Below are positions 1 to 10,715 of a stretch of DNA of 64,000 nucleotides, in pieces (the stretch's first letter is position 1; the number at the start of each line of letters is the position of its first letter). The DNA lies in NCBI RefSeq assembly GCF_013522725.1, contig NZ_JAAMRF010000006.1, positions 186,001 through 250,000 of the forward strand, read 5' to 3'. This DNA is from Stutzerimonas azotifigens (GTDB taxonomy: Bacteria > Pseudomonadota > Gammaproteobacteria > Pseudomonadales > Pseudomonadaceae). The position numbers were made by a program, and so were the translations under genes. The notes beneath the pieces were generated by a model that was given only the letters and a program-made list of their open reading frames with translations, did no database searches and had not been told where the DNA came from.

Positions 1-152
1 TGCTCAGAGAATACAGCTGAAAACTTTAGAGCTTTCTTTTCGTCCTGAGCGAAAGCTGAACCGAATGTGAACAAAGCGATGCTCGCTGTGATCAAGGCCA
101 GCGTTTTGCTTTTGGCGAAGCACATCTTCGGGCGGGAAATGGATTCAGACAT
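1..152 (-). CDS. Partial exported protein, N-terminus only
   Basis: Only the first 50 codons lie in the window; the gene continues past the left edge. The start is an ATG preceded at good spacing by the ribosome site AGAGGAG. The product begins with a basic stretch (RPKMCFAKSK), then a hydrophobic helix (TLALITASIALFTFG), and a likely signal-peptidase site SAFA-QD near residue 36. The mature start, DEKKALKFSAVFSE, resembles the first beta-strand of periplasmic ABC-type binding proteins such as the PhnD/phosphonate group, but that is inference from a dozen residues. It lies on the accessory side of guaA, so it may belong to an integrated element. Confidence 0.6.
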   Translation of the reverse strand, partial: MSESISRPKMCFAKSKTLALITASIALFTFGSAFAQDEKKALKFSAVFSE

Positions 153-479
153 GGTATAGCTCCTCTTATTTTTATATCGGATGAAGCGGTGAATGTCCTA
201 CATTCCTTAGAATATATGCCTTTTCGCTGCTGCGCAAATCGATCCTGGCCGGTCATTTTGATGGGCTAATCAATAGCCAAGGGCCGTACGACGCCAAATA
301 AAGACTCTTGCCAAGGCGCGGATGTCTAAGTGGTCGCCTAGCATGAGGCGCTGCTTTTGGTGGTGCAGAGAGCCACGCCAGATATCAAGGCCGCGCTAGT
401 AGGGCTGGCCAGGTAGCACGGTTCAACGATTTTTCGGCCGCAAGGGCAGGCAGGACGTGACCGTGACCCTGTCCGTGGT
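153..479. other. Gene-poor stretch beside the integrase remnant
   Basis: No convincing gene is seen here. The part next to the exported protein is AT-richer and must hold that gene's promoter, but I cannot place clean -35 and -10 boxes. The part nearer 479 is probably degraded integrase sequence: reading frames on the minus strand continue for a short way after the recognisable homology ends, without family motifs. Confidence 0.4.
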
Positions 480-746
480 GGCAATGGACGGGTAAAGGAG
501 GACTCTGTACGTAACGTATCGCGTGATGGGCGACCATCCGCTTGGCATTCCAGCAGCTTTTCGCGAGTCATGGCCAGCGAAATACCTGCTGGCCCATACC
601 GCCCGATGGTCAGCGTTTCCCAACATCCATTGAGACGGTAATCGTAGCGAAGGGTGACGGTACCGCCTGGCGATACCGTCACGCGGTCGGAAGCCGTGCA
701 GGCTTGGCCTTGGGCCTGAGATGCGTAGTGCGGTGTCGGTCAGCAT
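480..746 (-). pseudogene. Remnant of a tyrosine integrase (arm-binding domain)
   Basis: Read on the minus strand from 746, the first residues are MLTDTALR, typical of the N-terminus of P4-type phage integrases (DUF4102 arm-DNA-binding domain). After a frameshift near 720 the homology continues in the next frame as VTVSPGGTVTLRYDYRLNG and ETLTIGRYGPAGISLAM, both characteristic of the same domain. Recognisable sequence stops at about residue 90. The catalytic tyrosine-recombinase domain (R..H-x-x-R..Y) is absent, so the gene is inactive. It lies about 300 bases past the 3' end of guaA and in the same orientation, as expected for an element inserted at the guaA attachment site. Exact ends are uncertain. 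Confidence 0.75.
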
Positions 747-1041
747 CGAGGCCCTTCTTCTGTCATGACGGCTTTTACCGTCAAGGCCAGAAAGCCTGTC
801 GATGCCGGGAAAGCCGCATAAAAATACGCTTTCCCGAGGAGACATTTACCGTCGAAGACCGGCTCGGTCTCGATCGTAAACGGGAGGGTCAATCTGCTCT
901 CCGGTTCGTACCGCCACTTCTACCGCCACCCTGTTCTGCTGGCTGGCGATGGTCACCGATAGCTGCCGTTACGTATCCATTGCGAATCAATACGTTAAAG
1001 CTATTTATCGATAACTGGCGGTAGCCCCGAAGGACCTGATT
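747..1041. other. Spacer between integrase remnant and guaA
   Basis: No gene is supported here. Short open frames exist on both strands but show no family motif or ribosome site. If an element did integrate at guaA, the attachment core should lie at the guaA end of this stretch. I saw no second copy of the guaA 3' sequence within the window. Confidence 0.4.
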
Positions 1042-2622
1042 TCACTCCCACTCGATGGTGGCCGGCGGCTTGCTCGACACATCGTAGGTGACGCGCGAGA
1101 TGCCTTCGATCTCATTGATGATACGGTTGGAGACCTTCTCCAGCAGCTCGTACGGCAGGTGCGCCCAACGTGCAGTCATGAAGTCGATGGTTTCCACGGC
1201 GCGCAGGGCGACGACCCAGGCGTAGCGGCGGCCATCGCCCACTACACCGACGGATTTCACCGGCTGGAAAACGACGAACGCCTGGCTGACCTTGTGGTAC
1301 CAGTCGGCCTTGCGCAGCTCGCTGATGAAGATGTCATCGGCGCGACGCAACAGATCCGCGTACTCCTTCTTCACCTCGCCGAGGATACGAACTCCCAGGC
1401 CCGGCCCCGGGAAGGGATGGCGGTAGACCATATCGTAGGGCAGGCCCAGCTCGAGGCCGATCTTGCGTACCTCGTCCTTGAACAGCTCGCGCAACGGTTC
1501 GACCAGCTTGAGGTTCATCTCCTCGGGCAGACCACCAACGTTATGGTGAGACTTGATCACGTGCGCCTTGCCGCTCTTGGCACCGGCCGACTCGATGACG
1601 TCGGGGTAGATGGTGCCCTGGGCCAGGTACTTGATGTTGTGCAGCTTGCTCGCCTCGGCGTCGAACACGTCGATGAAGGTGCGTCCGATGATCTTGCGCT
1701 TCTTCTCAGGGTCGGCTTCGCCCTCGAGGTTGCCCAGGAACTGGGCCTCGGCATCGGCACGGATCACCTTGACACCCATGTTCTCGGCGAACATGGCCAT
1801 GACCTGGTCGCCCTCATGCAGACGCAGCAGGCCGTTGTCGACGAAGACGCAGGTCAGCTGATCACCGATGGCCTTGTGCAGCAGCGCGGCGACCACTGAC
1901 GAATCCACCCCACCGGAAAGCCCCAGCAGTACGTTATCGCTGCCGACCTGCTCGCGCACCTGGCGCACGGCGTCGTCGACGATGTTGGACGGCGTCCACA
2001 ACGCTTCGCAACCGCAGATCTCGAGGATGAAGCGCGACAGAATGCGCCCGCCCTGGCGCGTATGGGTCACTTCCGGGTGGAACTGCACGCCATAGTAGCC
2101 GCGCTCGTCATCACCCATCGCGGCGATCGGGCAGCTCGGGGTGCTGGCCAGGATATGGAAACCCGCCGGAATCTCGGTGACCTTGTCGCCGTGGCTCATC
2201 CACACGTCGAGGCCGAACATGCCGTCGTCGTCCATGTGGTCTTCGATGCCGTCGAACAACCGCGACTTGCCGACCAGATCGACGCGGGCGTAGCCGAATT
2301 CACGCACGTCCGAACCCTGCACGCGACCGCCGAGCTGCTCGGAAATGGTCTGCATGCCGTAGCAGATGCCGAACAGAGGCACCTTGAGATCGAACACCGC
2401 CTGTGGCGCGCGCGGGCTGTTGGCCGCATGGACCGACTCCGGGCCGCCGGCGAGGATGATCCCGCGCGGGTTGAAATCGCGGATGTCCTCGTCGCTCATG
2501 TCGAACGGATGCAATTCACAGTACACGCCGATTTCGCGCACGCGACGGGCGATCAGCTGGGTGTACTGGGAACCGAAATCCAGAATCAGGATGCGGTGCG
2601 CGTGAATGTCTTGATTAGACAT
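1042..2622 (-). CDS. guaA: GMP synthase (glutamine-hydrolysing)
   Basis: Converts XMP to GMP using ATP and glutamine, the last step of guanine nucleotide synthesis in the cytoplasm. The 526-residue length is normal. The N-terminal class I amidotransferase domain shows the nucleophile in LFGICYGMQ (Cys87) and the His/Glu pair in FHPEVTH (His183, Glu185). The ATP-pyrophosphatase domain begins with the PP-loop SGGVDSS at 237-243, and the C-terminal dimerisation domain ends in the conserved PPATIEWE. It follows guaB on the same strand with a 117-base gap that carries an inverted repeat, so the two are probably co-transcribed. Its 3' end borders an integrase remnant. Confidence 0.98.
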   Translation of the reverse strand: MSNQDIHAHRILILDFGSQYTQLIARRVREIGVYCELHPFDMSDEDIRDFNPRGIILAGGPESVHAANSPRAPQAVFDLKVPLFGICYGMQTISEQLGGRVQGSDVREFGYARVDLVGKSRLFDGIEDHMDDDGMFGLDVWMSHGDKVTEIPAGFHILASTPSCPIAAMGDDERGYYGVQFHPEVTHTRQGGRILSRFILEICGCEALWTPSNIVDDAVRQVREQVGSDNVLLGLSGGVDSSVVAALLHKAIGDQLTCVFVDNGLLRLHEGDQVMAMFAENMGVKVIRADAEAQFLGNLEGEADPEKKRKIIGRTFIDVFDAEASKLHNIKYLAQGTIYPDVIESAGAKSGKAHVIKSHHNVGGLPEEMNLKLVEPLRELFKDEVRKIGLELGLPYDMVYRHPFPGPGLGVRILGEVKKEYADLLRRADDIFISELRKADWYHKVSQAFVVFQPVKSVGVVGDGRRYAWVVALRAVETIDFMTARWAHLPYELLEKVSNRIINEIEGISRVTYDVSSKPPATIEWE

Positions 2623-2657
2623 GGAGACTTCCCTTCGGAAAGAGCGTGAAGCCGAAA

Positions 2658-2720
2658 GCCGGAAGCTGGAAGTGAAAGCCTGAAGTCTCGACTTCCAGCC
2701 CTCAGCTTCCAGCTCCCGGC
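2658..2720. repeat. Imperfect inverted repeat between guaB and guaA
   Basis: Two 16-base arms at 2658-2673 and 2705-2720 are reverse complements at 14 of 16 positions. They are built from a GGAAGCTGGAAG-type motif, which also recurs in the short sequence just before the second arm. In the guaB-guaA transcript this would fold into a long hairpin without a following U-run, so it looks more like an intergenic repeat or mRNA-stability element than a terminator. Confidence 0.55.
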
Positions 2721-2739
2721 GCCTGTTTAGCGGAGCGGA

Positions 2740-4356
<1,617 letters not shown>

Positions 4357-4495
4357 TCAGGCGGACGCTTTACGAAATACGCTCTCCATCTACGGGCGCG
4401 ACCGTCATGACGACACCGAGAGGTGAGAATTCGGCCGGGTCGATTCTTCTGCGGGACGCTGCGCGGCGCCTGTGGTTTCCCTTATCATGCCGCCC

Positions 4496-5872
4496 ATGCT
4501 CAACGATCCCTTCCAGCGCCTGAACCTCGACCGCGAGGTCCTCACCGTCAGCCAGCTCAACGGGCGCGCCCGCGTGCTGCTCGAGGACGTATTCGCCCAG
4601 GTCTGGGTCGAGGGCGAACTGTCCAACCTGGCCAAGCCGGCGTCTGGGCACGTGTATTTCACCCTCAAGGACGGCCAGGCGCAGGTTCGCTGTGCGCTGT
4701 TTCGCCAGAACGCCTTGCGGGTACGCCAGGCCTTGCGCGACGGCCTTGCGGTGCGGGTACGCGGCAAGGTCTCGCTGTTCGAAGGGCGCGGCGACTATCA
4801 GCTGATTCTCGACAGCGTCGAGCCAGCCGGTGACGGTGCGTTGCGTCTGGCATTCGAGGCGCTCAAGACCAAGCTCGACGCCGAGGGGCTTTTCGCCTCT
4901 GACCGCAAGGTGCCCCTACCCGCTCATCCGCAGCGCATCGGCATCGTCAGCTCGCCCACCGGCGCCGTGATACGCGACATCATCTCGGTGTTTCGTCGGA
5001 GAGCACCTCAGGTAGCGCTCACCTTGATTCCTACCGCGGTGCAGGGGCGCGACGCCACGGCACAGATCGTTCGTGCGCTCGCCCTGGCCGATGCGCAGGG
5101 TTTCGACGCGCTGATACTCGCCCGCGGAGGCGGATCGCTGGAAGATCTCTGGTGTTTCAACGAGGAAGCGGTCGCGCGTGCGGTCGATGCCTGCGTGACG
5201 CCGATCGTCAGTGCCGTCGGCCACGAGACTGATGTATCTATCGCCGATTTCGTCGCCGACGTGCGCGCCCCCACGCCTTCGGCCGCCGCTGAACTGCTCG
5301 CGCCACACAGCGCCGATCTGCGCCAGCGCCTGGAAGGCCTGCGTCAGCGTTTGCTGCTGCGCATGCGCGATCGGCTACAACGCGACATGGCGTGCCTGGA
5401 AAGCCTGACGCGTCGCCTGCGCCATCCCGGCGAACGCCTGCTGCAACAGTCCCAGCGCGTCGACGACCTCGAACAACGCCTGGCGCGTGCCATCGACCGC
5501 AGGCTGTGCACCGGCCATGAGCGCCTCGCACGCCTCGATACCCGCCTGGCCGCGCAACATCCGGGGCGTACGCTACACCTGCTGCGCCAGCGCCTGGATC
5601 ACCTCTCGACCCGGCTGCCACGGGCCATGAACGACTCGATCAGGAGTCGCCGCCAGCAGCTCGCGGGGCTGGGTCAGACGCTCAACGTGGTCAGCCCGCT
5701 GGCCACGCTCGGGCGCGGCTACAGCATCCTGCTCGATGAGCAAGGCCACGCCATCCGCTGTGCCAGCCAGACCCAACCGGGCCAGCGCCTCCAGGCCAGA
5801 CTGGGCGAGGGCCAGCTCGAGGTCCGCGTCGAGGACAACCACCTCGAACCGGTCACGCTGCCACTGCTTTGA
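4496..5872 (+). CDS. xseA: Exodeoxyribonuclease VII large subunit
   Basis: Catalytic subunit of exonuclease VII, which degrades single-stranded DNA to short oligonucleotides together with XseB. The product of 458 residues is the normal size. It has an N-terminal OB-fold with WVEGELSNLAKPASGH, a catalytic domain holding the conserved RGGGSLEDLWCFNEE near residue 210 and GHETDVSIADFVAD, then a long Arg/Gln/Leu-rich coiled region and the C-terminal GRGYSIL motif. The start at MLNDPF is chosen by family resemblance; ATG codons 9 and 24 bases upstream are in frame. xseB is not in the window. The gene is divergent from guaB. Confidence 0.96.
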   Translation: MLNDPFQRLNLDREVLTVSQLNGRARVLLEDVFAQVWVEGELSNLAKPASGHVYFTLKDGQAQVRCALFRQNALRVRQALRDGLAVRVRGKVSLFEGRGDYQLILDSVEPAGDGALRLAFEALKTKLDAEGLFASDRKVPLPAHPQRIGIVSSPTGAVIRDIISVFRRRAPQVALTLIPTAVQGRDATAQIVRALALADAQGFDALILARGGGSLEDLWCFNEEAVARAVDACVTPIVSAVGHETDVSIADFVADVRAPTPSAAAELLAPHSADLRQRLEGLRQRLLLRMRDRLQRDMACLESLTRRLRHPGERLLQQSQRVDDLEQRLARAIDRRLCTGHERLARLDTRLAAQHPGRTLHLLRQRLDHLSTRLPRAMNDSIRSRRQQLAGLGQTLNVVSPLATLGRGYSILLDEQGHAIRCASQTQPGQRLQARLGEGQLEVRVEDNHLEPVTLPLL

Positions 5873-5972
5873 ACCGAGCGAGACGCTGCAAAGAACCACA
5901 CTATGACGCCATGCGCTTCCCCGTCGGGGCTGATTGCGCGAGGATAGCCGTCCACCCACCGCGGATGATCCC

Positions 5973-6800
5973 ATGCTGCGCGCCCTGACCCTCTCGCTTG
6001 CCCTGCTCCTTGCCCTGCCCGCCCACGCCGAAGGCTTCATCACCCGTCTGCTGAACAAACCCTTTCCCGGCGGCGTTGCGGTAATCGATCTCGGCGATGC
6101 CATGAGCAGCGTGCCTTCGGTCTATTACGACGGCCGCCCGGTGCTGGTGATCAAGGAAGAAGGCAAACGCTGGATCGCCATCGTCGGACTGCCGCTCGCG
6201 GCCAAGCCGGGCGAGCATTTCGTCGACACACCTGAGGGGCGCCAGGCATTCCAGGTCGGCAGTCGCGACTATCACGAGCAACACATCACCCTCAAGGATC
6301 AGCGCAAGGTCACGCCGAATCCGGACGACCTCAAGCGCATCGAGCGGGAACTGGCCGAGCAGACCCGCGCCTATCGCCAGTTCAGCAAGACGCAGCCGAG
6401 CAATCTGCTGTTCGACAAGCCGGTGAACGGCCCGCTGACCAGCCCCTTTGGCCTGCGTCGATTCTTCAACGGCGAAGAGCGCAACCCTCACTCCGGCCTG
6501 GATTTCGCCGCGAAGACCGGCACCCCGATCAAGGCCCCTGCCAACGGCAAGGTGATCCTGGTGGGTGACTACTTCTTCAATGGCAAGACCGTCTTTCTCG
6601 ACCATGGCCAGGGGCTGATCAGCATGTTCTGCCACCTCTCGGCGATCGACGTGAAGGTCGGCGACAGCGTCGCGCGCGGCGGCGTGGTCGGCAAGGTAGG
6701 CGCCACCGGACGCGCTACCGGCCCGCACCTGCACTGGAACGTCAGCCTCAACGACGCGCGGGTCGACCCGTCGATCTTCATCGGCAAGTTCGAGCGCTAA
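5973..6800 (+). CDS. Periplasmic M23-family metallopeptidase
   Basis: Probable peptidoglycan DD-endopeptidase or an activator of one. The product has 275 residues with a Sec signal peptide (MLRALTLSLALLLALPAHA). An N-terminal beta-rich domain is followed by a linker and a C-terminal lysostaphin-like M23 domain at about 150-270. The zinc ligands are visible as HSGLD (His173, Asp177) and HLHW (His254), with the catalytic His252 and a further His in FCHLS. All active-site residues are present, so it should be enzymatically competent. It follows xseA by 100 bases on the same strand. The target bond cannot be told from sequence. Confidence 0.9.
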   Translation: MLRALTLSLALLLALPAHAEGFITRLLNKPFPGGVAVIDLGDAMSSVPSVYYDGRPVLVIKEEGKRWIAIVGLPLAAKPGEHFVDTPEGRQAFQVGSRDYHEQHITLKDQRKVTPNPDDLKRIERELAEQTRAYRQFSKTQPSNLLFDKPVNGPLTSPFGLRRFFNGEERNPHSGLDFAAKTGTPIKAPANGKVILVGDYFFNGKTVFLDHGQGLISMFCHLSAIDVKVGDSVARGGVVGKVGATGRATGPHLHWNVSLNDARVDPSIFIGKFER

Positions 6801-7006
6801 GAGATCGTCGGGACGGCATGTCTCGGGTCACGGGCGGCCATTCGAGCCGTATGACCTAGCGGCGCCGACTCGATCCATCGGCGCCAGGCATGCGCCACCG
6901 GGTATCCGTCTTTGAAAGGATGAAAGCGCCCCTCTACCATGGGTTCGCATCACCAGCCCGCCATATCGCAATCATCCTGGGCGCAGCCGGCCGCCCCTGA
7001 TCCAAC

Positions 7007-8323
7007 ATGGAGAACCTCGTGCAGGAACAAGTGACTATCTGGTTAGAGTGGCTCAGAGCCCATCCTGAACTTCAGACCCTGGTGGCCAGCGCCGCGCTGA
7101 TCGCGACCGCATGGCTGGCCAATTGGGTCGTAAAGCGGATTCTGGTGCGCGGGCTGTACCGGATCCTCCGCCATACGCGTGAGACGGGCCTGCAGGACCT
7201 GGGCATCATCCACCGCCTGTCAAACATCGTTCCGGCGTTGGTGCTATCGGTCGGTGTGACCGCCGTGCCAGGCCTGCCCGATGCTGCTGTGACCGTCGTA
7301 CGCAACGTCTGTGGCGGCTTCATCGTCCTGACCATTGCCCTCGCACTCGGGGCGCTGCTGGACATCATCAACCTGGTTTACCAGCGTCGCGCAGACGCCC
7401 ACCTGCATCCGATCAAGGGCTACCTGCAAGTCATCAAGATCGTGCTGTATGCGATTGCGACCATTCTCATCATCGCCACGCTGATAGATCGATCGCCGCT
7501 GATCCTGCTGTCCGGACTGGGTGCGATGGCAGCCGTCCTGATGCTGATCTTTCAGGACACCATCCTTTCCCTGGTCGCCAGCGTGCAGATCTCGTCCAAC
7601 GACATCATTCGCGTCGGCGACTGGATCGAGATGCCGCAACTGAACGCCGACGGCGACGTCATCGACATCGCGCTGCACACGGTAAAGGTGCAGAACTGGG
7701 ACAAGACCATCACGAGCATTCCGACCAAGCGATTCATCAGCGACTCGTTCAAGAACTGGCGCGGGATGCAGCAAAGCGGCGGTCGCCGCATCAAGCGCAG
7801 CCTGTATCTCGATCAGCAGAGCGTGCATTTCCTGAGTAGCGAGGAATGCGAACGTCTCCATCGCTTCAACCTGCTGGATGAATACCTGACCGAGAAGACC
7901 CAGGAAATCCAGGCATGGAATGCGCAGCTGGCCGAGCGTGGCGAGGAACCGGTAAACACTCGGCGGATTACCAATATCGGCAGCTTCCGCGCTTACGTTC
8001 AGCGCTATCTGCACAGTCACGGCGGTATCCATCAGAACATGACCCTGATGGTGCGCCAGCTCAGTCCCACGGCCGATGGCCTACCACTCGAAATATACTG
8101 TTTCACCAACACGGTGGAATGGTTGAGCTACGAAAGCATCCAGTCGGACATATTCGACCACCTGCTGGCGATTCTTCCCGAATTCGGCTTGCGCGTATTC
8201 CAGCACCCAAGCGGCGCCGATATGCGAGAGGGGTATGGCTCGGCCAGCATGCTGCTAAGGCACCCAGAGGGCGGCGTGGCCCAACGGGACGACGCACACC
8301 GAACCCAGGGAGCGGCGCCCTAA
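7007..8323 (+). CDS. MscS-family mechanosensitive channel, YbdG type
   Basis: A 438-residue inner-membrane protein with about five N-terminal transmembrane helices and a MscS-like pore and beta domain. The pore-lining helix region reads LSGLGAMAAVLMLIFQDTI, followed by SNDIIRVGDWIEM and TSIPTKRFI, all typical of the MscS beta domain. The inserted segments and overall length fit the YbdG/miniconductance group, which releases solutes on osmotic downshock. The ATG at 7007 lacks a good ribosome site. A GTG four codons later (7019) is preceded at 5 bases by GGAGA and may be the real start. It stands alone between an M23 peptidase and leuA. Confidence 0.9.
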   Translation: MENLVQEQVTIWLEWLRAHPELQTLVASAALIATAWLANWVVKRILVRGLYRILRHTRETGLQDLGIIHRLSNIVPALVLSVGVTAVPGLPDAAVTVVRNVCGGFIVLTIALALGALLDIINLVYQRRADAHLHPIKGYLQVIKIVLYAIATILIIATLIDRSPLILLSGLGAMAAVLMLIFQDTILSLVASVQISSNDIIRVGDWIEMPQLNADGDVIDIALHTVKVQNWDKTITSIPTKRFISDSFKNWRGMQQSGGRRIKRSLYLDQQSVHFLSSEECERLHRFNLLDEYLTEKTQEIQAWNAQLAERGEEPVNTRRITNIGSFRAYVQRYLHSHGGIHQNMTLMVRQLSPTADGLPLEIYCFTNTVEWLSYESIQSDIFDHLLAILPEFGLRVFQHPSGADMREGYGSASMLLRHPEGGVAQRDDAHRTQGAAP

Positions 8324-8735
8324 CCGTACAGACACCTCGTTCGCGCCGAACCTAGAGGATTGCGCTTCGCTCACGACCCTTCGGCGGCTTGAGCGCCGCC
8401 TGCTGCCCCTGAGTCTCGCACTCGGACCGCCCGGCATAGCGCCGTCCGCTTGCAGGGCGCCCCGAGCGACGCTTTCACTGATTGCGATCCCTGTCCGCTC
8501 CGCTCGCGCCCGGGGCGGAACCAACCATCAAGGGGTGCGCAAGGAATCTCGGACTTTGGGCGCATTCTGATTATTTAATTTTAAAAATCATCGCATAAAG
8601 CAATAAAACACTAATTTTCTAGCCCCACTTGCAACCAGAAACCAGCAACCACTAAATTTGAACCATAGGCATTCAGCCATCCGTATTTTCTACCCCGTGC
8701 CAGACAAACACGGGAGCCCGCTCAAGGACAACGCC
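8324..8735. other. Intergenic region upstream of leuA
   Basis: No gene is supported. The first 240 bases are GC-rich and featureless. From about 8565 the DNA becomes AT-rich, with a near-palindrome of A/T tracts at 8569-8592 suited to a promoter or a DNA-bending site for leuA. I found no leucine-rich leader peptide and no convincing attenuator hairpin, so leucine control cannot be read from the sequence. Confidence 0.4.
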
Positions 8736-10406
8736 ATGACCATGCTCAAAGATCCCTCGCAGAAGTATCGGGCCTTTCCGGTCATCAATCTGCCGGACCG
8801 GACCTGGCCATCGAAGACGATCACCCAGGCCCCGATCTGGCTGAGCTCCGACCTTCGCGATGGCAACCAGTCACTGATCGAGCCGATGGATGCGGCCAAG
8901 AAGATGCGCTTCTTCAAGACGCTGGTTCAGGTAGGCGTCAAGGAAATCGAAGTGGGTTTCCCCTCCGCATCGCAAACGGACTTCGACTTCGTCCGCGAAC
9001 TTATCGAAGGCGGCCACATCCCGGACGACGTCACTATCCAGGTGCTCACCCAGGCGCGCGACGATCTGATCAGCCGAACCTTCGAGTCGCTCAAGGGCGC
9101 CAAGCAGGCCATCGTTCACTACTACAACGCCACCGCACCGAGCTTTCGCCGCATCGTATTCAATCAGGACAAGGCCGGCGTGGTACAGATCGCGGTCAAG
9201 GCGGCCCGGACCATCAGCCGCCTGGCCGCACAGGCTCCGGAAACCAACTGGCGCTTCGAATATTCGCCCGAGGTATTTAGCTCCACCGAGACCGATTTCG
9301 CCGTCGAGGTCTGCAACTCGGTCATCGAGGTATTCCAGCCGACACCAGCCCAGAAGCTGATCCTGAACCTGCCCGCCACCATCGAAGCGGCCACGCCGAA
9401 CGTTTATGCCGACCAGATAGAATATTTCGGTCGTCACATCGATAGACGCGACAGCGTGATCATCAGCCTGCACACGCACAACGACCGTGGTACAGGCGTC
9501 GCGGCTAGCGAGCTCGGCCTGATGGCCGGGGCCGACCGCGTCGAAGGCTGCCTTTTCGGCAATGGCGAGCGGACCGGCAACGTCGATCTGGTCACCCTTG
9601 CGCTGAATCTCTACACCCAGGGTGTCGACCCGGAACTGGACTTCTCCGATATCGACGCGGTGCGCAAGGTGGTCGAGGAGTGCAATCAACTGCCCGTCCA
9701 CCCTCGCCATCCCTACGTTGGGGACCTGGTCCATACGGCTTTCTCCGGTTCGCACCAGGATGCGATTCGCAAGGGCTTTGCCCAGCAAAAGGACGGCGAG
9801 ATCTGGGAAGTACCCTATCTACCGATCGATCCGGCCGACATCGGCCGCGACTACGAGGCGGTGATTCGCGTCAATAGCCAATCCGGCAAGGGCGGCATCG
9901 CCTTCCTTCTCGAACAGGAATATGGCATCAGCCTGCCGCGCCGCATGCAGATCGAATTCAGCCAGGTCGTGCAGAAGGAAACCGATCGGCTGGGCCTGGA
10001 AATGACCGCCGAGCAGATCTACAGCCTGCTCGAGCGCGAATACCTGCAGGCCCACGTGCCATACACCCTCAAGGGACATCGCCTGCAAGAGGAAAACGGC
10101 ACCAGCGCAGTCGACGTCGAGGTGCTCAGCGCCGGCGAGACGCAGCATTGGCGCGGCATCGGCAAAGGCCCGCTGGAAGCCTTGGTGGCGGGGCTGCCGG
10201 CTGCGGTCGAGATCATGGACTACTCCGAGCACGCCATCGGCGCCGGCGCCCATGCCAAGGCGGCGGCCTATATCGAAATCCGCCTGGACGGCCAGCGCCC
10301 GCTGCATGGCGTGGGTATCGACGAGAACATCACCACGGCGAGCTTTCGCGCCCTGTTCAGCGCGCTCAACCGCGCTCTGCGCGAGGCCGACGCCAAGGCC
10401 GCCTGA
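8736..10406 (+). CDS. leuA: 2-isopropylmalate synthase
   Basis: Condenses acetyl-CoA with 2-oxoisovalerate, the first step of leucine biosynthesis. The 556 residues from [15 protein letters not shown] match the long LeuA form of pseudomonads. The HMGL-like TIM barrel carries the metal and catalytic motifs [11 protein letters not shown] and [11 protein letters not shown]. The C-terminal LeuA regulatory dimer domain (about 430-556) binds leucine for feedback inhibition in this family. An AAGGA ribosome site lies about 9 bases before the ATG. The gene stands alone; the other leu genes are not in the window. Confidence 0.97.
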   Translation: MTMLKDPSQKYRAFPVINLPDRTWPSKTITQAPIWLSSDLRDGNQSLIEPMDAAKKMRFFKTLVQVGVKEIEVGFPSASQTDFDFVRELIEGGHIPDDVTIQVLTQARDDLISRTFESLKGAKQAIVHYYNATAPSFRRIVFNQDKAGVVQIAVKAARTISRLAAQAPETNWRFEYSPEVFSSTETDFAVEVCNSVIEVFQPTPAQKLILNLPATIEAATPNVYADQIEYFGRHIDRRDSVIISLHTHNDRGTGVAASELGLMAGADRVEGCLFGNGERTGNVDLVTLALNLYTQGVDPELDFSDIDAVRKVVEECNQLPVHPRHPYVGDLVHTAFSGSHQDAIRKGFAQQKDGEIWEVPYLPIDPADIGRDYEAVIRVNSQSGKGGIAFLLEQEYGISLPRRMQIEFSQVVQKETDRLGLEMTAEQIYSLLEREYLQAHVPYTLKGHRLQEENGTSAVDVEVLSAGETQHWRGIGKGPLEALVAGLPAAVEIMDYSEHAIGAGAHAKAAAYIEIRLDGQRPLHGVGIDENITTASFRALFSALNRALREADAKAA

Positions 10407-10715
10407 TCCTGGCAAACGGACAGGGGCCCGCCCCTGTCCGGCCCGCTCGGTCACACCGGGCTGCGCCCGCAAGCAGCCGTCACGCCCGCCGATTCTGAGA
10501 CACCCATCACACAGCTGCGAACGCGCCGCGATGTCGGCCGGCAACGCCGCTCGCTACACTCGCCCAAGCGAACGCGCAGCCGCGACGAACGCCGTATCGA
10601 TCCGCCGTCCAGTCCGGCCGATCCGTACATAATCAGGGCCGCTCAGCGTACCCATTTCCCTTTTGCTCGACCCTGCCTCTACTTGCCCCCCTCCTTGCCT
10701 CAAGGTCCAAACGCA
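10407..10715. other. Intergenic region after leuA, with a hairpin
   Basis: A strong GC hairpin with 9-base arms occupies 10418-10439 directly after the leuA stop. It has no U-run, so it would be at best a Rho-assisted or weak terminator. The rest of the gap shows no gene; the promoter of the following gene should lie near its end. Confidence 0.45.

Noticed and set aside
542-1024. Plus-strand open frame of 160 codons beside guaA
   Set aside because: It runs opposite the integrase remnant, lacks a ribosome site and any family signature, and has an odd composition.
8630-8735. Leucine leader peptide or attenuator before leuA
   Set aside because: No leucine-rich short frame and no alternative hairpins with a U-run could be found.
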